Positions 5,973-6,850 of a stretch of 6,850 bases of DNA are shown here, in pieces (positions within the stretch are counted from its first letter, which is position 1; every line of letters starts with the position of its first letter). Below the pieces are notes generated by a model. It saw only the letters and a program-made list of their open reading frames with translations. It ran no database searches and had not been told where the DNA came from. The stretch is from contig CALDGN010000402.1 of assembly GCA_937942965.1 (NCBI GenBank), positions 1-6,850 on the forward strand, given 5' to 3'. The translations under genes were made by a program, and so were the position numbers. Source of the DNA: an uncultured Acidimicrobiales bacterium. Lineage in GTDB: Bacteria > Actinomycetota > Acidimicrobiia > Acidimicrobiales > UBA10347.

Positions 5973-6850
5973 ATGCATGACGACGAGGTCGAGATCACCG
6001 CAGCGATTGCGAGCCGTCTGGTGGCGGCGCAGATGCCTGCCCTGGCCGGGTTGGCGTTGGAGATCGTGGAGCCATGGGGCACCGACAATGCGATCTGGCG
6101 CCTCGGCGATGACCTGGTGCTTCGGTTTCCTCGCATCGCGTGGGCGCCGAACCAGATCGAGTTCGAGGCCGAGTGGCTGCCTCAATTCGCGCCGCTGCTT
6201 GATGTGGCAGTGCCCGAGCCAGTCGCGATTGGGGAGCCAGGGGAGGGGTACCCGTTTCCGTGGGCCGTGCACCGGTGGGTTCCCGGCGTCGGCGCTGCTA
6301 TCGACGCCATGGCGGATCCGTTGCAGTTCGCCCGTGACTTGGCCGATGCTGCCCGCCAGGTCTGGGCGCTACCGGCCAAAGGCGCTCCGCCAGCGAAGAA
6401 CCGTGCTCGCCCGCTCTCTGACTACGACGCAGAGACGCGTCGGTGCATCGAGTCCGCCGCCCATCTGATCGATGCCGACGCGGCGCTCGCGATCTGGGAA
6501 GACGCCCTTGCTGCTCCCGCCCATGCCGGTGCGCCCGTCTGGGTGCATGGCGACCTTGAGGGCAACTGCTTGCTGCTCGACGGCCAGCTCCACGGGCTCG
6601 TCGACTGGGGCCTGGCGTGTGCTGGTGATCACGCCACCGACGTGCAAGTCGTGTGGTCGCCACTATTCACGGCCGAGTCCCGGCAGGTCTTTCTCGATGC
6701 GCTTGAGATCGATGACGCCACGCTGGCTCGAAGCCGCGGCGCGGCGATCAACCAAGCCTGTGGCGCGTTGCCGTACTACCTCGACACGTATCCGCTGATC
6801 GTCGAGCGTTCGTGGCACAAGCTCGCTGAGCTCGGGGTGGAGCGCACAGT
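5973..6850 (+). CDS. Aminoglycoside-phosphotransferase (APH) family kinase, 3' truncated by window edge
   Basis: The frame is open from 5973 to the right edge (292 codons, no stop reached), and only a few C-terminal residues are probably missing. It has the APH/choline-kinase fold and would transfer the ATP gamma-phosphate to a small hydroxyl-bearing substrate. Visible: G-T-D-N-A (37-41) and D-L-V-L-R51-F-P-R of the N-lobe, with Arg at or near the position where other kinases use Lys; a Y-P-F-P-W-A-V-H-R-W-V-P hinge (93-104); the catalytic loop W-V-H192-G-D194-L-E-G-N198; D211-W-G for Mg2+; and G-D-H-A-T-D (218-223). The usual loop is H-G-D-x4-N; here only three residues separate D194 and N198. 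GTG at 5967 (Val-Arg-Met-His) is an alternative start. No resistance should be inferred: this broad actinobacterial group (M-H-x-D-E-V starts) is mostly uncharacterised. Confidence 0.9.
   Translation, partial: MHDDEVEITAAIASRLVAAQMPALAGLALEIVEPWGTDNAIWRLGDDLVLRFPRIAWAPNQIEFEAEWLPQFAPLLDVAVPEPVAIGEPGEGYPFPWAVHRWVPGVGAAIDAMADPLQFARDLADAARQVWALPAKGAPPAKNRARPLSDYDAETRRCIESAAHLIDADAALAIWEDALAAPAHAGAPVWVHGDLEGNCLLLDGQLHGLVDWGLACAGDHATDVQVVWSPLFTAESRQVFLDALEIDDATLARSRGAAINQACGALPYYLDTYPLIVERSWHKLAELGVERT

Noticed and set aside
5902..6468. 188-codon plus-strand frame overlapping the kinase gene
   Set aside because: Its Arg/Ser/Pro-rich product has no recognisable motif, and it overlaps the kinase frame, which carries the APH catalytic motifs.
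5967..6850. Antibiotic resistance gene
   Set aside because: The APH fold is shared by many kinases of unknown substrate; nothing here identifies an aminoglycoside-modifying enzyme, and there is no mobile-element context.

Overview
The window is high-GC (roughly 60-65% by eye) chromosomal DNA with tightly packed, mostly single genes on both strands. No RNA gene, insertion sequence, CRISPR array or integration signature was seen. The gene families, and TAnnnT boxes lying 6-7 nt upstream of three start codons with no Shine-Dalgarno, suggest an actinomycete. A free-living, perhaps acidimicrobial, lineage is my guess, but a single window cannot settle that.

Layout, left to right. (1) The 3' end of an MmgE/PrpD-family gene (+) overlaps the end of the next gene by 17 bp, tail to tail. 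(2) A secreted, cysteine-containing protein (-) carries three Asp-rich thrombospondin-type-3-like repeats; its start is set by a near-perfect GGAGGAG ribosome binding site. (3) Diverging from it across about 113 bp is a CapA/PgsA-type metallophosphatase-fold protein (+) with a lipoprotein-like signal and a Pro/Thr linker. (4) Four bases after its stop, convergently, ends an NAD-type aldehyde dehydrogenase (-) of the succinate-semialdehyde dehydrogenase group. (5) Upstream of that on the same strand lie a small three-helix membrane protein and (6) a DAO-family FAD-dependent oxidoreductase. (7) Diverging from the oxidoreductase is a gene (+) for an aminoglycoside-phosphotransferase-fold kinase, cut by the right edge, with a catalytic loop one residue shorter than usual.

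The genes fall into two loose groups. The secreted repeat protein and the CapA-like protein share a divergent promoter region and both act outside the membrane. The oxidoreductase, membrane protein and aldehyde dehydrogenase are collinear (84-bp and 48-bp gaps) and could serve amine or amino-acid catabolism, in which a flavin oxidase makes an aldehyde and the dehydrogenase oxidises it; this is inference, because the oxidoreductase and the dehydrogenase each appear to have their own promoter. I see no convincing new defence, mobile or biosynthetic system. The most noteworthy items are the secreted repeat protein, the recurring leaderless-promoter geometry and the altered kinase loop.
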